64,000 nt of DNA from Bacteroidota bacterium (GTDB lineage: Bacteria; Bacteroidota; Bacteroidia; Bacteroidales; VadinHA17), in the NCBI GenBank assembly GCA_022561875.1, contig JADFQJ010000002.1:61093-125092 (forward strand), in the 5' to 3' direction. The first letter of the stretch is position 1. The number at the start of each line of letters is the position of its first letter. The position numbers and the translations under genes were made by a program. The notes beneath the pieces were generated by a model that did no database searches, was not told the origin of the DNA, and saw only the letters and a program-made list of their open reading frames with translations. Below are positions 54,652 through 63,199 of this stretch, piece by piece.

Positions 54652-55233
54652 TTAAGCGTCGAGAAAACTGGAAACTACAGTAATGGCTTCGCCGGTTGCT
54701 TTTTCAAGATTCTCGTTTATTATTACTTGGTCGAATTGATCAGCACAGGTCATTTCCTTCTCAGCTTTTGTCACCCTCTTCAATATGTTCTCTTTACTAT
54801 CAGTTGACCTGCGTTTAAGTCGGTTTTCAAGTTCTTCAATTGACGGAGGCCTTATAAATATTGATAATGCTTGTGCACCAAATTGTTTCTTAATAGTAAG
54901 TCCTCCTATAACATCTACATCAAAAATGACATGATTACCTTCTTTCCAAATTCGTTCAACTTCACTTCTGAGTGTGCCATAGAAATGGTCAGGGTATACC
55001 TCTTCCCATTCAATAAATTCATTACCCCGGATCTTATCTCTGAAATCACCGGCAGACATGAAATAGTAATCTTTCCCGTCGACCTCATTTAATCGCTTTT
55101 CTCTTGTACAAGCTGAAATTGAGAATTTCAGGTCCGGATAATGTTTCAGCAGACGTTTTACAATGGTAGTTTTGCCGGCTCCTGACGGTGCCGAGAAAAT
55201 AACCATTTTTCCTTTTTGTTTGTCCTTATTCAA
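54652..55233 (-). CDS. gmk: Guanylate kinase
   Basis: This 193-residue GMP kinase has the P-loop VIFSAPSGAGKTTIVKRLL, the GMP-binding SACTREKRLNEVDGKDYYF and EFIEWEEVYPDHFYGT, and the lid IFIRPPSIEELENRLKRR. It makes GDP from GMP. It starts 14 bases after yicC, and the pair is a conserved operon in many bacteria. Confidence 0.96.
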   Translation of the reverse strand: MNKDKQKGKMVIFSAPSGAGKTTIVKRLLKHYPDLKFSISACTREKRLNEVDGKDYYFMSAGDFRDKIRGNEFIEWEEVYPDHFYGTLRSEVERIWKEGNHVIFDVDVIGGLTIKKQFGAQALSIFIRPPSIEELENRLKRRSTDSKENILKRVTKAEKEMTCADQFDQVIINENLEKATGEAITVVSSFLDA

Positions 55234-55247
55234 ACCAATTTTCTTTT

Positions 55248-56123
55248 CTACAAAACATTCAGCAATTGCTCTTTTATCTTTTCCAGTTCATCTTTCATTT
55301 GTATTACCAATTTCTGAATATCGGCATCATTAGCTTTTGATCCGAGTGTATTGATCTCTCTGCCCATTTCTTGTGAAATAAATCCCAGTTTCTTCCCGAT
55401 TGGAGAACCTTTTGACAGATTCTCCTTAAAATAACTGCAATGGTGTTTCAGTCTGATTTTTTCTTCCGAAATATCGAGTTTTTCCAGGTAAAAGATGATC
55501 TCCTGTTCAAGTCGGTTAGCATCAAAATTCCCGGTTGTGATAAACTCTTGTAAATTGTTATTTAGTCTTTGCCTGATCCTGTTGATCCTTTCTTTTTCAA
55601 ATGGGTCAACCTTTTTAAGATATGATTCAATCATGTTTACTCTTTCAATCATGTCTTTTCCCAGAGTTTCTCCTTCCCGGGAACGGAAGCTGATCAATTC
55701 TTCGATAGCTTTTCCGATATGAGATTTTATCTCCTCCCATTCTCTTTCGTCCAGTTCATCATTTTCAGGTTTTATGATATCAGGTAATCGCATAATAGTT
55801 GGTAATAACGGTTCGCTTTTTTCAATATTAAGTTCACCTGCGATCTTTTTTAGCTGTTTGTAGTAATTTATTATTACACTCTTGTTGATATTAGCAGACT
55901 TTTCGTCTTCTATCTTGTCAATATAAATACCAAACTCCACTTTTCCACGGTCGAGTTTTTGCTTCAGAAGATTACGGATATCTAATTCTTTCTCTTTATA
56001 TATATGTGGAATTTTTGTATAGATATCAAGCTGTTTGCTGTTAAGTGATTTAACTTCGATATTTATTCTTTTACCCTGTAGTTCGCAAACAGTTTTTCCA
56101 AAACCGGTCATTGAGTGGATCAT
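55248..56123 (-). CDS. yicC: YicC family endoribonuclease-like protein
   Basis: This 291-residue YicC/YloC family protein has the N-terminal MIHSMTGFGKTVCELQGKRI, the central IEVKSLNSKQLDI and the C-terminal domain with GKKLGFISQEMGREINTLGSKAND. E. coli YicC has been reported to act in RNA decay (RNase activity). The protein is cytoplasmic and the first gene of the yicC-gmk-nadD operon. Confidence 0.94.
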   Translation of the reverse strand: MIHSMTGFGKTVCELQGKRINIEVKSLNSKQLDIYTKIPHIYKEKELDIRNLLKQKLDRGKVEFGIYIDKIEDEKSANINKSVIINYYKQLKKIAGELNIEKSEPLLPTIMRLPDIIKPENDELDEREWEEIKSHIGKAIEELISFRSREGETLGKDMIERVNMIESYLKKVDPFEKERINRIRQRLNNNLQEFITTGNFDANRLEQEIIFYLEKLDISEEKIRLKHHCSYFKENLSKGSPIGKKLGFISQEMGREINTLGSKANDADIQKLVIQMKDELEKIKEQLLNVL

Positions 56124-56172
56124 AGAAGATATTTTTAAATAAATAGCAAAGTTACGATAATCAGCAGAATTT

Positions 56173-57552
56173 TCAATTTTCTGCTGTAATGGTAAACGGT
56201 TTACCTGTTTCAGGTTTTTGTTTTTCTACCACAACTTTATTTTTCCATCTGCCGGTAAGGTAATACAAATAGGAGAGGATGGCGCCTGCCAGCCAACCAA
56301 TTGGGAATGCCCACCAGACACCTGTTTCTTCCATACTTTTCGACAGAAGGTATGCAACAGGAACCCTTATAAACCAGAGGGCAAGTAATGTAATGAACAT
56401 AGGGATCAGTGTATCACCTGCTCCCCGAAGGGCTCCGTTTATGGAAAACATAACTGAAAAAATAATATAAAATGAACCGACGATCATCAGATATTCTTTT
56501 CCAATCCGTATTACCTCAGGATCAGGGGTAAAGAGCGCCATTAGAAACCCCCCAAACACAATTACCAGGATACTTACCGAAACGGATACCAGTGATGACA
56601 TAAAAATAGTTTCTTTCAGCCCTTTTGTTGCCCGGTGGGTTTTACCTGCTCCCAGGTTCTGACCAACAAAAGTTGCGAGGGCGGCAGCGAAGTTCATTGC
56701 AGGTAGGGTTGCAATTGAATTGATCCGCAGTACAACAGAATATGCGGCTATAGCATTGGTGCCAAAAAGATTAACAATTGTCAGAACAGCCATCATTCCA
56801 AGAGAGACAAAGGTATGTTGTATCCCGGTAGGCAATCCAATCCTGAAACTTTTTTTAAACAAATCCTTATCGAAAGTCAGGTTCTTCAGATTAAAATTTA
56901 TGATCTTGTGAGTGTTATTGAGATAAATGATGGCAGAAATAAATGCTATTCCTTGCGACAGAACAGTAGCAATGGCTACTCCTTTGATTCCCCAATTGAA
57001 AACCAGCACGAACAGCAGGTCAAAACCAATGTTCAGCAAAGTTGAAATAATAAGAAAATACATAGGTGTCTTTGAGTCGCCCAACCCGCGTAAAATTGCG
57101 CTGATGCCATTAAAGCCAAAAAAAACGATTATTCCTGCAAGATATATGTCCAGATAAGCCTTTGCTTGTGGTATAATCTCTTCAGGTAGTTGAATAATCC
57201 GTAATATTTGTTCCGTGAATGTTATACCGATAACTGTGATAAGAAGCGATGCAAAAAACAGAAAGATAAGCAATGTATCGATCATTTTTCGCACAGTTTG
57301 ATAATCCCTGGCACCAAAAAACTGGGCAATTACAATAGTTGAACCTGAGGCAATTCCGATTATCAGTGCAATTAGTGTGAAAATTATCGGGAAAGAAGCT
57401 CCCACGGCTGCCAGAGCTTCTTTGCCGATAAAATTACCCACTATAATACTGTCAACAATGTTATATAGTTGCTGAAAAACATTCCCCAGCAACATAGGCA
57501 GGGCAAATTGAAAAATAAGTTTTCGTTCACTGCCGTTAGTGAGATCTTTCAT
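56173..57552 (-). CDS. MATE family efflux transporter
   Basis: This 459-residue polytopic protein has about twelve hydrophobic helices. It shows MATE signatures in each half: FALPMLLGNVFQQLYNIVDS with GNFIGKEALAAVGAS near the start and FAAALATFVGQNLGAGKTHRA in the second half. It is probably a Na+- or H+-driven exporter of organic cations or drugs in the inner membrane. It is encoded singly, 33 bases after the tryptophanase gene on the same strand, so read-through is possible. Confidence 0.92.
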   Translation of the reverse strand: MKDLTNGSERKLIFQFALPMLLGNVFQQLYNIVDSIIVGNFIGKEALAAVGASFPIIFTLIALIIGIASGSTIVIAQFFGARDYQTVRKMIDTLLIFLFFASLLITVIGITFTEQILRIIQLPEEIIPQAKAYLDIYLAGIIVFFGFNGISAILRGLGDSKTPMYFLIISTLLNIGFDLLFVLVFNWGIKGVAIATVLSQGIAFISAIIYLNNTHKIINFNLKNLTFDKDLFKKSFRIGLPTGIQHTFVSLGMMAVLTIVNLFGTNAIAAYSVVLRINSIATLPAMNFAAALATFVGQNLGAGKTHRATKGLKETIFMSSLVSVSVSILVIVFGGFLMALFTPDPEVIRIGKEYLMIVGSFYIIFSVMFSINGALRGAGDTLIPMFITLLALWFIRVPVAYLLSKSMEETGVWWAFPIGWLAGAILSYLYYLTGRWKNKVVVEKQKPETGKPFTITAEN

Positions 57553-57585
57553 ATTGCGTCAGATTGCCAGCGAAAGTAGAAATAA

Positions 57586-58965
57586 TTATTTAACAGGTTC
57601 AAGTTCAACAGTAAAATGTCTCATGATTGGCGCTTCCCATACAATTCGTAATCCTTTTCCGTATTCATTCCTTCGCTTATATACTCTGGCTAATGAAGCA
57701 GCTACATAATCCATATGATTATTTGTATATACTCTTCGCGGTATTGCAAGACGAACGAGATCAAGTTCCGGATACCTGTTTTTCCCGGTATCAGGATCCC
57801 TGTCGGCAAGCAGTGTGCCAATTTCAATACTACGCACACCACCATCAATATAAAGTTCAGCGGCCAGGGTCTGGGCAGGAAATTCTTCTTTCGGAATATG
57901 AGGCAGAAACCGTTTGGCATCGACAAATATTGCATGACCACCGAACGGTTCTTGTACTGGAATCCCATGCTCTTTAAACAGTTTTCCAAGGTAATGCACC
58001 TGGTTGATCCGTGACTTAAGATAGTCATACTCTGTTCCTTCGTATAATCCTTGCGCCAGCGCTTCCATATCTCTTCCGGATAAACCTCCGTAAGTTATGA
58101 ATCCTTCAAACATTATATTGTAGGTGGTTGTTTTCCTGTAAAGTTCCTTATCGCGTAATCCGATAAAACCTCCCATATTTACAATTGCATCCTTTTTACT
58201 GCTCATTGTCATTCCATCAGCGTATGAGAACATTTTTCTGACAATCTCACGGATACTTTTTTCTTTGTATTTTTCTTCCCGTGATTTGATAAAAAAAGCA
58301 TTCTCAGCGAAACGGGCAGAATCATAAATAACCATAACCTCATATTTTTTAGCCAGTTCATGAATTTTTTTCAAATTGGCAAGACTTACAGGCTGACCAC
58401 CGGCACTGTTACAGGTGAGTGTAACAATAATAAACGGAATTCCCCCCTTTTGATTATCTCTAAGCACTTTCTCAAGTTTTCCGAGGTCGATGTTACCTTT
58501 GAAAGGATGATAAACAGTTGTGTCAAAAGCCTCATTAATAGTACAATCCACGGCAAATGCTTTTCTAAACTCAATATGTCCTTTTGTTGTATCAAAGTGC
58601 GTGTTTCCGGGTATTATATCGCCTTCTTTAATAAGGGCTGAGAATAGTACATTTTCAGCAGCGCGTCCCTGATGTGTAGGAAGGAAATATTCAAATCCGG
58701 TTATCTCTTTTATAGCATTTTTTAACTTTTCATACGAAGAGGAACCGGCATAGCTTTCATCTCCCTGCATCAGGGCTGACCATTGTTTATCGCTCATAGC
58801 TCCTGTACCTGAATCGGTAAGCAGGTCGATAAATACCTGTTCGCTTTTCAGGTTAAAAAGGTTGTACCTGGCGTTTTTAATCCACTTAAGCCTTTCATCT
58901 TTCGTACTTTTGCGAAGATGTTCAACCATCTTTATTTTATAAGGTTCAGCAAATGGTAAATCCAT
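57586..58965 (-). CDS. tnaA: Tryptophanase (beta-eliminating lyase)
   Basis: This 459-residue PLP beta-eliminating lyase has DLLTDSGTGAMSDKQWSALM, YFLPTHQGRAAENVL, NSAGGQPVSLANLKKIHELA, DSARFAENAFF and the PLP lysine in MSSKKDA (Lys258). Residues separating it from tyrosine phenol-lyase are tryptophanase-like: Asp125 in HFDTTKGH (Thr in TPL), SARFAENA instead of ATRCVENA, and Ile382 in RSIEIG where TPL has the substrate-binding Arg381. It would split tryptophan to indole, pyruvate and ammonia. Another beta-lyase substrate cannot be excluded. Confidence 0.85.
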   Translation of the reverse strand: MDLPFAEPYKIKMVEHLRKSTKDERLKWIKNARYNLFNLKSEQVFIDLLTDSGTGAMSDKQWSALMQGDESYAGSSSYEKLKNAIKEITGFEYFLPTHQGRAAENVLFSALIKEGDIIPGNTHFDTTKGHIEFRKAFAVDCTINEAFDTTVYHPFKGNIDLGKLEKVLRDNQKGGIPFIIVTLTCNSAGGQPVSLANLKKIHELAKKYEVMVIYDSARFAENAFFIKSREEKYKEKSIREIVRKMFSYADGMTMSSKKDAIVNMGGFIGLRDKELYRKTTTYNIMFEGFITYGGLSGRDMEALAQGLYEGTEYDYLKSRINQVHYLGKLFKEHGIPVQEPFGGHAIFVDAKRFLPHIPKEEFPAQTLAAELYIDGGVRSIEIGTLLADRDPDTGKNRYPELDLVRLAIPRRVYTNNHMDYVAASLARVYKRRNEYGKGLRIVWEAPIMRHFTVELEPVK

Positions 58966-59659
58966 ATTGTTTTTTTTGAATTGTTTATGTGTAACTTCTC
59001 AGTGCCTAAAGTTTGATTTTTATAAAGGGGCTAAAGTACTTAGTGTGCCTAAAATGCCTAAAGTTTTAACTTATTTCCAATCCAGTTGCTTCACTTTCGC
59101 ATATTTTAATTTTATTTGCAAAATCTGCTTTACTTCTTGACCGGTTTGCTTCCCTATAGTTTACTCCTATACTTGTTCCTGATTTCTAATTGTTTACTAA
59201 ATTACTCATGTTGTTAATAATATTTATAAGGTACCCGTGAGATCGCTACGCTTGGTTCTTTATTATCCATCTTTAATAACTTTAGGCGCTCTTAACTTTA
59301 GTTCACTTTAAGTACTTATTAATGCCGTTTATGTAAAAAATAAAAATTAATTGCTGTAAAAATGGTGTTACTGATATAACACCGGGAGAGGTATCACTAC
59401 CGGGGGGAATTAACAGTAGGAAAAAGCATCCCTGTTTTTTATGTTCATGTATCTCATGCAGGCTTTGATCTCAAGGAATATCATTTTGCCGTAAGTTATT
59501 TATGAATTGTTGAATAAAGGCTTAATAAAAACCTGAACAACAATGTATACTTTAGGGACTATTAATTATTTTCACAGTTATGTAACAAAGTTATGAAAAA
59601 TAACAGAATTTGAGTACATTAAGAGACATAACAGGTTAATTTTGAAAAATTCCAAACAG
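58966..59659. other. Divergent spacer with repeat arrays and inverted repeats
   Basis: This ~690-base region between tnaA (minus) and the DUF3078 gene (plus) holds no convincing gene. It contains GTGCCTAAA-type copies at 59001-59068, inverse-orientation copies at 59278-59316, and a perfect inverted repeat GGTGTTA-CTGATA-TAACACC at 59364-59383. The rest is AT-rich. Confidence 0.7.
59001..59068. repeat. GTGCCTAAA-type repeat, locus 2 (left arm)
   Basis: GTGCCTAAAGT, GGCTAAAGT, GTGCCTAAAATGCCTAAAG occur here. Copies in the opposite orientation (CTTTAGGC, ACTTTAGT, CACTTTAAG) are at 59278-59316, bracketing about 210 bases. Confidence 0.7.
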
Positions 59660-61564
59660 ATGAAAAAGATAATGATAATCATGCTATTAGTGATCAATAG
59701 TATTGGTCTTCAGGGGCAGACAGATTCGATTAATACAGACAAGCCGGACACAATAGTATCTATCGATGAAATTCTTGCTGTCGACACATTGTTAATGAAA
59801 GGGGCAATGATTGAATTAGATGATTCAATCAGGGCTGCTGTGGAATACATTATGTCTTTTTATATGAATGAGGAGATATGGAAAGACCCTGACGATCCTT
59901 TTCGTCATGCTTTATACCGGGTTGCTTATTATGTGGTAAACAATCACATTGATTCTACCATGAAATATCTCCGGTCCTATCCCTACGATAATCTCAATAT
60001 CCAACGATTATTTAAAGATTCAATCCCGGCGCCATTGAAACAATTATTGCCTGACAGTATATCGGCTACACATATTGATACTATATTAATAGAGCAATTA
60101 CAGAACATTATTGATACAACTATTACCGGACAGATATTATTAGCTGATTCTGTTGTTGGTATCAACGATACACTTTCATTGCAGATGAAAGATTCTTTAA
60201 TTGCAACCAGTCCTGATTCGGTTGCTGATTTGAGAATAACAGCACAAGAACCTGATACACTGATCCTGCAGTTGGATGATTCTATAAGAATACATATGGG
60301 TGATTCTGTAATACTGTACCTGACAGACACTTTTAATATCCCGTTTACCCTGATCAATAGAACCGGTGCAGGTGATTCATTGCGATATGCTGTGAATGTT
60401 CTTATTGAAGAGATCAGAAAAGATTCAATACAGGTTTGGTTGTTGAATCAGGCCAATGATTCAATTAATGTCTGGGTGAATAAGGGAGACAAAAGTTTTT
60501 CCAGGTTCTGGCTAAAGAATGAGGTAATGGATTCTATTGGGTTGTGGATTGAGAATGTCGGAAGAGAGGGATTAAAATTAACTCTGGATGATGGTATATA
60601 TTTCAGAAAATTCAGCAGGAAAAAAGTTATTGACAATTTTAGGTTTGAAGAAGAAGAGCCCGATACTGACCTTCGTAAAGTTACACCAATTGTGATTAAG
60701 CCGGTTTACTGGAAGTTCGGCGCTGAATCTGGAATAAATTTAACACAGGGCTATTTATCAAACTGGGTTAAAGGGGGAGAGAGCTCTGTCTCAGCACTTG
60801 GAGATATTACTTCGTTTGCCAATTACACAAAGAACAAGTCTGAGTGGGAAAATAATTTCCGGTTTAAATATGGAATAATAAAAACAGGGGAAAGAGACCT
60901 GAGAAAAAACGATGATTTCTGGGAGATCAACTCAAAATTCGGTCAAAAAGTTTTTGGTAAGCCTGGCAACGAAATAATGAAAAAGAATGGGAAGGAGGGG
61001 CTGAAAGATTGGTATTACAGCTTTTTGGTCAGTTTGAAAAGCCAGATCACTCCAGGCTACAATTATCCTAACGATTCTGTTATTGTATCGGATTTTATGG
61101 CTCCAGGTTACCTGTTTTTTGCACTTGGTTTGGATTATAAACCTAGTAAAACCACATCACTGTTGATATCCCCAATAACTTCAAAATTGACAATTGTACG
61201 GGATACTATTAATATAGACCAAACCAAATATGGTGTGGATCCGGACCGGAAAATTAAATCAGAAATGGGAGGGTATATAAAAGCAAAATTCCGCTATCAA
61301 TTCAATAAAGATATTTCAGTTGATAATAAACTCACCTTGTTTGCCAATTATCTGGACAATCCCCAGAATATTGATATTGACTGGGAGGTTATCCTGAAAA
61401 TGAGAATAAGTTACTACATTAATGCAAACATCTCAACTCATCTTATTTATGATGATAATATAATGGTGCCACTTTATGATAGTGAACGGGTTAAGATTGG
61501 TTCAGGTCCGCGGGTACAGTTCAAAGAAATAATAAGTATTGGCTTTACATATAAATTTCTGTAA
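59660..61564 (+). CDS. DUF3078 family outer-membrane-type protein
   Basis: A protein of about 634 residues starts at MKKIMIIMLLVINSIGLQGQ (signal peptide). Residues ~25-330 are rich in Asp-Ser-Ile/Leu steps (DSIPAPLKQLLPDSIS, DTLILQLDDSIRIH, DSINVWVNKGD), an unusual low-complexity stretch. From ~355 it matches DUF3078 (KFGAESGINLTQGYLSNWVKG, then paired beta strands), ending FKEIISIGFTYKFL with the aromatic C-terminal strand expected of an outer-membrane beta-barrel. The function is unknown. A TTG six codons upstream is a weaker start. The stop is followed 7 bases later by a GTGCCTAAA array. Confidence 0.75.
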   Translation: MKKIMIIMLLVINSIGLQGQTDSINTDKPDTIVSIDEILAVDTLLMKGAMIELDDSIRAAVEYIMSFYMNEEIWKDPDDPFRHALYRVAYYVVNNHIDSTMKYLRSYPYDNLNIQRLFKDSIPAPLKQLLPDSISATHIDTILIEQLQNIIDTTITGQILLADSVVGINDTLSLQMKDSLIATSPDSVADLRITAQEPDTLILQLDDSIRIHMGDSVILYLTDTFNIPFTLINRTGAGDSLRYAVNVLIEEIRKDSIQVWLLNQANDSINVWVNKGDKSFSRFWLKNEVMDSIGLWIENVGREGLKLTLDDGIYFRKFSRKKVIDNFRFEEEEPDTDLRKVTPIVIKPVYWKFGAESGINLTQGYLSNWVKGGESSVSALGDITSFANYTKNKSEWENNFRFKYGIIKTGERDLRKNDDFWEINSKFGQKVFGKPGNEIMKKNGKEGLKDWYYSFLVSLKSQITPGYNYPNDSVIVSDFMAPGYLFFALGLDYKPSKTTSLLISPITSKLTIVRDTINIDQTKYGVDPDRKIKSEMGGYIKAKFRYQFNKDISVDNKLTLFANYLDNPQNIDIDWEVILKMRISYYINANISTHLIYDDNIMVPLYDSERVKIGSGPRVQFKEIISIGFTYKFL

Positions 61565-61570
61565 CTATTC

Positions 61571-61672
61571 AGTGTCTTAAGTTTGGAATGTCTAATAAAA
61601 GAAATGCCTAAAGTGCCTAAAGTGCCTAAAGTGTCTAAAGTTACAAGTGCCTAAAGTGCTAAAATGTCTAAA
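61571..61672 (+). repeat. GTGCCTAAA tandem array, locus 3
   Basis: Tandem 9-base units (GCCTAAAGTGCCTAAAGTG and variants GTCTAAAGT, GCTAAAATG) begin right after the DUF3078 stop codon. The best run is 61604-61638. Confidence 0.8.
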
Positions 61673-61680
61673 TTTTCGAA

Positions 61681-61727
61681 GATCCTCGGAAAAATATAAA
61701 ATCGAAGATTTCTGTTTTTCCGGGATT
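61681..61727. terminator. Nested hairpin between converging genes
   Basis: ATCCTCGGAAAAA pairs with TTTTTCCGGGAT around an inner stem AAATC-GAA-GATTT. It lies between the converging DUF3078 and GNAT-like genes and could terminate both, or be another dispersed palindrome. Confidence 0.5.
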
Positions 61728-61797
61728 GTGTACTGCCGACTGATTAGTTACAAATTTCTGTAATATTGAATCCCGGAGATTGCTGAATAGAAACACA

Positions 61798-62919
61798 TTA
61801 CTGTAGATCTTTTTTATAGATCCTGAATCGCTTATGAAATTTCCCCCCAACCTTCCCCACTTCTCCCAACATTTTGGTATTGGTTTCAAGAATCAGATGA
61901 CTTTCCAGTTCTTTAATTCCTTCTGCGATTGCAGTTTCAAAAAATTTTACTGCTATCATAACATTGATCCCTTTATTTTGATGCTTCGGTTTAACTGCTC
62001 CGAGCAAAAGATTTACCCGGTCGGTATTTTTCATTGCCTTCATTATCTTGAAAATTCCAAACGGGAATAATCTGCCACGGGATTTTTGAAGCCCCTCACT
62101 AAAATCAGGAATACCTATTGCAAAACCTGCTATTTCCCCATCAAGGGTAACAGCTTTTACATATTTAGGATCAAGTATCGGGATATATTGATCTGCCAGT
62201 TTAATCATCTCATTTTCTTCAATAGGCACGAAACCATAGATGTGGCTGTAGCATTCATTCATTAATCTGAGTACAGGTATGATAAATGACCTGAGTTCCT
62301 TTCGTTTAGTAAATTCCAGTATAACAAAGCCCTCTTTCCGGGAAGCCCGTTGAAAGATCCTGTCATAAACCTCCGGTATTTTCTCAGGCACTGCAATAAC
62401 AAAATCAAGAAGGTCAACCTCTTTTGTAAACCCCTCCCCGGTAATCAGATCAATCATATATTTGTGATTACATAGCGATGCAATAATAGCACGGTGTGCA
62501 AATCCTTCAATAAGAAAGCCCTGTGGGTCTTTGTCTGAAAACCCAAGCGGACCCACCAGTTTTTCCATTCCTTTATTCCTGACCCACTTTTCCACAGAGG
62601 ATATCAGGTCATGTACAACCTCCTGATCATTCACTGATTCGAGTAAAAAGAATCTTCCATTCTTTAAATTATTTAACTTGTTGTGATTCTTGTTAATAAT
62701 CCCCATAATTCGTCCGACAACTTTATTATCCCGGAATGCCAGAAAAAGTATGGTATCTGAATATGAGAGCGCTTTATTCTCTTTTGGATTAAGGAACTTC
62801 CACTCATCTGAGTATAAAGGAGGCACCCAGGTTGCATGATTTTTATGCAATTTATCCGGCAGATAAATGAATTTACGAAGATCACCTTTTGATTTAACTT
62901 GTTTTATTTGAACTGGCAT
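61798..62919 (-). CDS. GNAT-fold N-acetyltransferase-like protein
   Basis: This 373-residue soluble protein has an N-terminal region with HKNHATWVPPLYSDEWKFLNP, then FLAFRDNKVVGRIMGIIN as in GNAT folds. The C-terminal acetyl-CoA-like segment is NLLLGAVKPKHQNKGINVMI, with Gln/Asn/Lys/Gly in the pyrophosphate loop, followed by HLILETNTKMLGEVGKVGGK. This matches the large Bacteroidota family annotated as GNAT or hypothetical proteins; the substrate is unknown. It faces the DUF3078 gene. Confidence 0.75.
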   Translation of the reverse strand: MPVQIKQVKSKGDLRKFIYLPDKLHKNHATWVPPLYSDEWKFLNPKENKALSYSDTILFLAFRDNKVVGRIMGIINKNHNKLNNLKNGRFFLLESVNDQEVVHDLISSVEKWVRNKGMEKLVGPLGFSDKDPQGFLIEGFAHRAIIASLCNHKYMIDLITGEGFTKEVDLLDFVIAVPEKIPEVYDRIFQRASRKEGFVILEFTKRKELRSFIIPVLRLMNECYSHIYGFVPIEENEMIKLADQYIPILDPKYVKAVTLDGEIAGFAIGIPDFSEGLQKSRGRLFPFGIFKIMKAMKNTDRVNLLLGAVKPKHQNKGINVMIAVKFFETAIAEGIKELESHLILETNTKMLGEVGKVGGKFHKRFRIYKKDLQ

Positions 62920-63024
62920 AGGTAAAGAATAAGTTTTATGTGTAAGCGGGTGAAATACAATATAACAGGTATTAATACCTGAATAAATACCACGAGGAAT
63001 ATACTATTTTTTTTCAATATTACC

Positions 63025-63153
63025 TTAAATCCGCAAGACGGATACGACTCCGCATTCCTTATGATTTCCTGCCTCTTGCATTTCATCAGACCAGTCCTCA
63101 AGGCATACATAGTACAACTTCTTATGTTCCTCTATTAGATCAATTACTTTCAT
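63025..63153 (-). pseudogene. N-terminal remnant of a small GNAT acetyltransferase gene
   Basis: A 42-codon frame reads MKVIDLIEEHKKLYYVCLEDW then SDEMQEAGNHKE. This closely resembles, from memory, the start of a family of GNAT acetyltransferases (about 160-200 residues). After that it loses similarity (CGVVSVLRI) and stops. The acetyl-CoA-binding part is absent and the following DNA is AT-rich. I judge it a 3'-truncated gene; it might still be expressed as a peptide. The family match is remembered, not searched. Confidence 0.5.
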
Positions 63154-63199
63154 TTTAGCTTATTTATTTATTTATTGAACAATAATTTATTCATAATTA

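Noticed and set aside
57586..58965. Tyrosine phenol-lyase
   Set aside because: The residues that mark TPL (Thr before TT in the HFDTT-like motif, Arg in RSMERG) are Asp125 and Ile382 here, which are tryptophanase-like.
59384..59510. Short plus-strand open frame of ~40 codons in the tnaA/DUF3078 spacer
   Set aside because: No start codon in good position, no recognisable homology, and bounded by stops on both sides; treated as non-coding.
61604..61672. CRISPR array
   Set aside because: The repeats are only about 9 bases, run in tandem without unique spacers, and no cas genes are present.
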